51,134 bases of DNA. Origin: a virus. The notes beneath the pieces are model-generated. The model had not been told where the DNA came from, did not search any database, and was given only the letters and a program-made list of their open reading frames with translations. The position numbers were made by a program, and so were the translations under genes. Of the stretch, positions 48,833-51,134 are shown one piece after another. Location: positions 1 through 51,134 of IMG/VR virus record IMGVR_UViG_3300022744_000038; one strand, given 5' to 3'. The stretch's first letter is position 1; the number at the start of each line of letters is the position of its first letter.

Positions 48833-48861
48833 TTGATTGCCTATAGATTTTCATCTATAAT
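48833..48861 (+). promoter_or_regulatory. Promoter after the RNase H gene
   Basis: TTGATT at 48833-48838 and TATAAT at 48856-48861 are 17 bases apart. The spacer has a TAGATtttcATCTA mini-hairpin. It serves the small-gene cluster beginning at 48890. Confidence 0.7.
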
Positions 48862-48889
48862 AACTTTAACGTAAACATTAGGAGATATT

Positions 48890-48991
48890 ATGCCTTATTC
48901 AATATTTTACCTGGTAATTTATTTTGCCATTTTCATGTTAGCTATTGTACTCAATGAACATGCGTCATCCACTGACGCAGATTCTTATTAG
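48890..48991 (+). CDS. 33-residue membrane peptide
   Basis: A single membrane helix (IFYLVIYFAIFMLAIVLN) is followed by an acidic C-terminal tail. TAGGAGATATT lies directly before the ATG. It starts about 25 bases after the expected transcription start. Function unknown. Confidence 0.55.
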   Translation: MPYSIFYLVIYFAIFMLAIVLNEHASSTDADSY

Positions 48992-49000
48992 GAGGTATGT

Positions 49001-49192
49001 ATGTCTATATTCCGCAAAAAATCATTAGAAGAACAAGATCCGCAATTGATTGCTATCACTAACATGCTCACTGCACGTATGGTACAAGAACTTACCGAAG
49101 AAAATCTCCTAATACCAGTTATATTTACACCATCACAACTGGGGTATTTGACAGGATATTTGCAGACAAAGGTATTTCCTCGTGGCAAATAA
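49001..49192 (+). CDS. 63-residue hypothetical protein
   Basis: A short helical protein with a basic start (SIFRKKSLEEQDPQLIAITN) and a strand-like LIPVIFTPSQLGYLTGYLQT. The TAGGAGGT site before the ATG is very strong. Family unknown. Overlaps the next gene by 11 bases. Confidence 0.58.
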   Translation: MSIFRKKSLEEQDPQLIAITNMLTARMVQELTEENLLIPVIFTPSQLGYLTGYLQTKVFPRGK

Positions 49193-49508
49193 AGAAGAAT
49201 TGCTAATTGCCCAACGTGCCTACGCCAAGGCGCTTAAGCGGGCAGGATACAATGCGGATGAGGCCAAAGAACGCCGTAAAACCTTGCGTACCAAGAAATC
49301 TTCTTTGGAACTTGAGACACCTGTATATTCGCGGGAACTATACCCATCTTTGACTACTCCTGGCGTAGTGGGCGACAAAGTCGAGGATGTTAAATATAAA
49401 GCTCAGGTCTCATCGCAATATGTCTTAGGGCAAGCATACAATAAAGGCAACTTTCAAGTCTTAGGTAGAAAGGAAACTAAAGATGATGCGACAGGTAAGA
49501 GACACTAA
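49182..49508 (+). CDS. Basic hypothetical protein (GTG start)
   Basis: The 108-residue protein has a strongly basic helical start (EELLIAQRAYAKALKRAGYN; KERRKTLRTKK) and a strand-rich second half. It uses GTG at 49182 inside the previous gene's end. Basic charge suggests nucleic acid contact. Not recognised. Confidence 0.55.
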   Translation: MANKEELLIAQRAYAKALKRAGYNADEAKERRKTLRTKKSSLELETPVYSRELYPSLTTPGVVGDKVEDVKYKAQVSSQYVLGQAYNKGNFQVLGRKETKDDATGKRH

Positions 49509-49549
49509 ATATCATCGATATCCAGCACATTGAACCATAAGGAATAATC

Positions 49550-49771
49550 ATGCATATAGATCTTAGAGAAGACCCTACAAAACTTCGTTACCAGGTTAGA
49601 ATGGATTCTTTAACTGGGCATGCATGTTGCTTTGAAGCAACAGTTATTGATACACATACCGGAGATGACGGTGAATATGACATTGTATGTGAATGTTTAA
49701 GTCCCACAATGGCTAATAAGCTATGTGACTTACTGAATGAAGGGGAGAAAAATGCAACTAGAACCAACTAG
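49550..49771 (+). CDS. Hypothetical 73-residue protein
   Basis: The protein has a compact strand pattern (RYQVRMDSLTGHACCFEATV; DDGEYDIVCECLS) and a short helix at the end. AAGGAATAA precedes the ATG. No family recognised. Confidence 0.52.
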   Translation: MHIDLREDPTKLRYQVRMDSLTGHACCFEATVIDTHTGDDGEYDIVCECLSPTMANKLCDLLNEGEKNATRTN

Positions 49772-49857
49772 ATAACCCTGTACGCATTCTTACAACCCCT
49801 GCTGCATCACTTGCACTGATTGTGGTCCTTATAACCTGGTTAGGAGATGCCCCCACT

Positions 49858-49929
49858 ATGAAATTTTGGTTGGCATTAGCCGTAATAGCGAGTATGATCG
49901 ATACTTTTTATTATTGGTGCTTACCGTAA
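49858..49929 (+). CDS. 23-residue membrane peptide, possibly longer
   Basis: The ATG at 49858 has TTAGGAG 11 bases upstream and gives one hydrophobic helix (WLALAVIASMIDTFYYW). The same frame stays open upstream to a GTG near 49822, adding a second hydrophobic stretch (VVLITWLGDAP), so a 35-residue two-helix form is possible. A small membrane protein of unknown role. Confidence 0.42.
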   Translation: MKFWLALAVIASMIDTFYYWCLP

Positions 49930-49937
49930 AAAACTTC

Positions 49938-49966
49938 TTGATATTCCTTAAGTATTGATTTAATAT
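49938..49966 (+). promoter_or_regulatory. Promoter of the last small-gene cluster
   Basis: TTGATA at 49938-49943 and TAATAT at 49961-49966 are exactly 17 bases apart. The -10 region continues into TAATATATTTATAAG, identical to 15 bases at 38608-38622. The next ATG is at 50006. Confidence 0.68.
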
Positions 49967-50005
49967 ATTTATAAGAATTACATCAACAACCTTGGGGAAG
50001 ACATT

Positions 50006-50182
50006 ATGAAAGCCTTTATCAATCATTTGAAAGTCCATTTGATCCATAGCACACATCGCATCGAGCAACCGTTGCATATTGCATATTTTGGCATGGTTTC
50101 TTTTGAAGCGCACCATTTTTATGGAATTGCTGCAGGAGGTTTGTTGCTCGTGACTTTGGTACAACTCTTAATTAAGGAATAG
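50006..50182 (+). CDS. 58-residue His-rich protein with a C-terminal membrane helix
   Basis: The N-terminal half is His-rich (HLKVHLIHSTHRIEQPLH). The C-terminal half has a hydrophobic helix (YGIAAGGLLLVTLVQLLIK). GGGGAAG precedes the ATG, and it lies directly behind the 49.9 kb promoter. Both this and the next gene end with the words LIKE and an AAGGAATA repeat of DNA, so local duplication may have occurred. Role unknown. Confidence 0.55.
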   Translation: MKAFINHLKVHLIHSTHRIEQPLHIAYFGMVSFEAHHFYGIAAGGLLLVTLVQLLIKE

Positions 50183-50191
50183 GAATTAAAT

Positions 50192-50368
50192 ATGCAATAT
50201 TCGATAGTCAGTGGTATGGCTCCTTATGCCGTAGATGCAGCACGTATGTGTGCCTCAGAAGTTACTATGGCAATATCTAATGGGTGGAAACCTTTAGGAG
50301 GCATATCTATTTGTATGTCTAAATCGGGTAATTTGGCCACCGCTGTACAAGCTTTGATTAAGGAATAA
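50192..50368 (+). CDS. DUF1737-like small protein
   Basis: The 58-residue protein reads YSIVSGMAPYAVDAARMCAS, then EVTMAISNGWKPLGGISICM and a final AVQALIKE. The pattern Y-x-V...V...GW-P-GG-x-S...QA is that of DUF1737 domains, short proteins found in many phages with unknown role. The preceding stop has AGGAATTAAAT leading to the ATG. Confidence 0.7.
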   Translation: MQYSIVSGMAPYAVDAARMCASEVTMAISNGWKPLGGISICMSKSGNLATAVQALIKE

Positions 50369-50383
50369 GTTTAGGAGAATATT

Positions 50384-51134
50384 ATGGATAATTGCAGCGT
50401 AGTTTTCGAAAATACCGGAACATTAGATGTTCGAGGCATTACAGTTTTTGGTATTTCCGCTAAAGGTGATAATAAATCTCCGATAGGACAGTTTGGTACT
50501 GGACTCAAATATGCTATAGCTGTCTTGTTGCGCGAAAAACAGGACATAACCATTTATTCAGGTTATACACGCCATACCTTCGAAATTTATTCGGATACTA
50601 TGCGGGATAAGAGTTTTCAATTTATCCGCATGACTTCTGTAAATACCCAAACAAATATTCTTGAGAACATTACGGATCTACCTTTTACAACGCACTTAGG
50701 GTATAATTGGGAACTTTGGATGGCTTTTAGGGAGCTCTATTCTAACGTTCTGGATGAAAAAGGTAGCGTGTATCCAATTGCCGAGGATACGGCATTAAGC
50801 GGCGAGGAAAACAAGACGTACATAGTTGTTACGGGTGATGCATTTATGGATGTATTAATGCAGAGTTCGGATATTTTCCTGGATACAACCGCCATCAAAC
50901 AGTTTAAAACGTTAGAAGCACATGAAGGGGAATCCAACGCAATTTTCTACCAAGGTATTAAGGTGATGGAAAATACACAACCTACTTTATTCCGGTATAA
51001 CCTGACATCACATGTACGCCTTACTGAGGATCGCACTTTGAGCTCTTTAGAAGATTTTCGTGGTCCATTAGTTACTGAAGTAACACGTACCGACGATGAG
51101 GCGTTCATTGCTAAAGTGGTGTCGGCCCCTAATG
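50384..51134 (+). CDS. GHKL-type ATPase-like protein, cut by window end
   Basis: The frame starts at 50384 with TTAGGAG before it and runs off the right edge after 250 residues. FENTGTLDVRGITVFGISAK followed by PIGQFGTGLKYAIAVLLR (residues 32-51) fits the ATP-lid and G-box pattern of GHKL (HSP90/histidine-kinase/MutL-type) ATPases that occur in large phages. Later parts are not recognised. It may be a regulator or chaperone-like protein. Without the end, the family stays open. Confidence 0.62.
   Translation, partial: MDNCSVVFENTGTLDVRGITVFGISAKGDNKSPIGQFGTGLKYAIAVLLREKQDITIYSGYTRHTFEIYSDTMRDKSFQFIRMTSVNTQTNILENITDLPFTTHLGYNWELWMAFRELYSNVLDEKGSVYPIAEDTALSGEENKTYIVVTGDAFMDVLMQSSDIFLDTTAIKQFKTLEAHEGESNAIFYQGIKVMENTQPTLFRYNLTSHVRLTEDRTLSSLEDFRGPLVTEVTRTDDEAFIAKVVSAPN

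Noticed and set aside
1-51134. Prophage or integrative element
   Set aside because: No integrase, no attachment-site-like repeat and no typical repressor-antirepressor pair; the gene set fits a virulent phage.

Overview
The window is a large part of the genome of a virulent tailed phage with a long non-contractile tail (siphovirus, class Caudoviricetes). It carries a terminase large subunit, a portal, an HK97-fold capsid module, a tape measure protein, a TipJ-like tail tip protein and an NlpC/P60 tail peptidase. A lipoprotein spanin pair points to a Gram-negative host. No integrase, excision system or prophage-type repressor is visible. The DNA is AT-rich overall, with a visibly more GC-rich accessory patch near 42.1-45.5 kb. 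Both window ends cut through genes, so the genome is incomplete here. The exact host cannot be read from the sequence.

Layout. (1) 0-11.9 kb, plus strand: DNA metabolism. It holds a HAD phosphatase, an SNF2-type helicase, a Cas4/RecB-like nuclease, a Sak4-like RecA-fold ATPase, a DUF669-type ssDNA-binding protein, a DEDDh exonuclease and a PolA-family DNA polymerase with an N-terminal uracil-DNA-glycosylase-like domain. Embedded among them is a complete preQ0 pathway (queC, folE, queD, queE) followed by a DpdA-like transglycosylase. The phage very probably replaces part of its guanines with a 7-deazaguanine, most likely preQ0. (2) 12.0-38.3 kb, minus strand: the late genes. Read in transcription order they are putative small terminase, HNH nuclease, DUF6527 protein, large terminase, portal, a separately controlled GH16-like tail-spike cassette, protease/scaffold, decoration protein, major capsid protein, head-tail connectors, tail tube, tail chaperones with a -1 frameshift, tape measure, tail tip, fibre, endolysin, holin and overlapping spanins. 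A bidirectional terminator at 12.0 kb separates the two converging halves. (3) 38.5-51.1 kb, plus strand except one gene: many small accessory genes. They include three small HTH-like proteins, an ASCH-domain protein, a zinc-ribbon protein, a cysteine-ladder protein, an RNase HI, a tRNA-Leu(UAA), a possible structured RNA and a GHKL-type ATPase cut by the window end. An AT-rich non-coding stretch of about 0.9 kb at 40.2-41.1 kb with inverted and direct repeats is the best candidate for a replication origin or control region.

How it works together. FolE, QueD, QueE and QueC would make preQ0 from GTP and DpdA would exchange it for guanine in phage DNA, probably shielding it from restriction enzymes. 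The polymerase, recombinase-like ATPase, nuclease and helicase replicate and process that DNA. Several promoters share an unusual extended -10 element (TCCTATA overlapping TATAAT), which suggests common control of early and late units. The least explained parts are the internal scaffold start in the protease gene, the apparently leaderless small-terminase transcript, the cysteine-ladder protein, the HTH paralogue pair and the structured non-coding regions.
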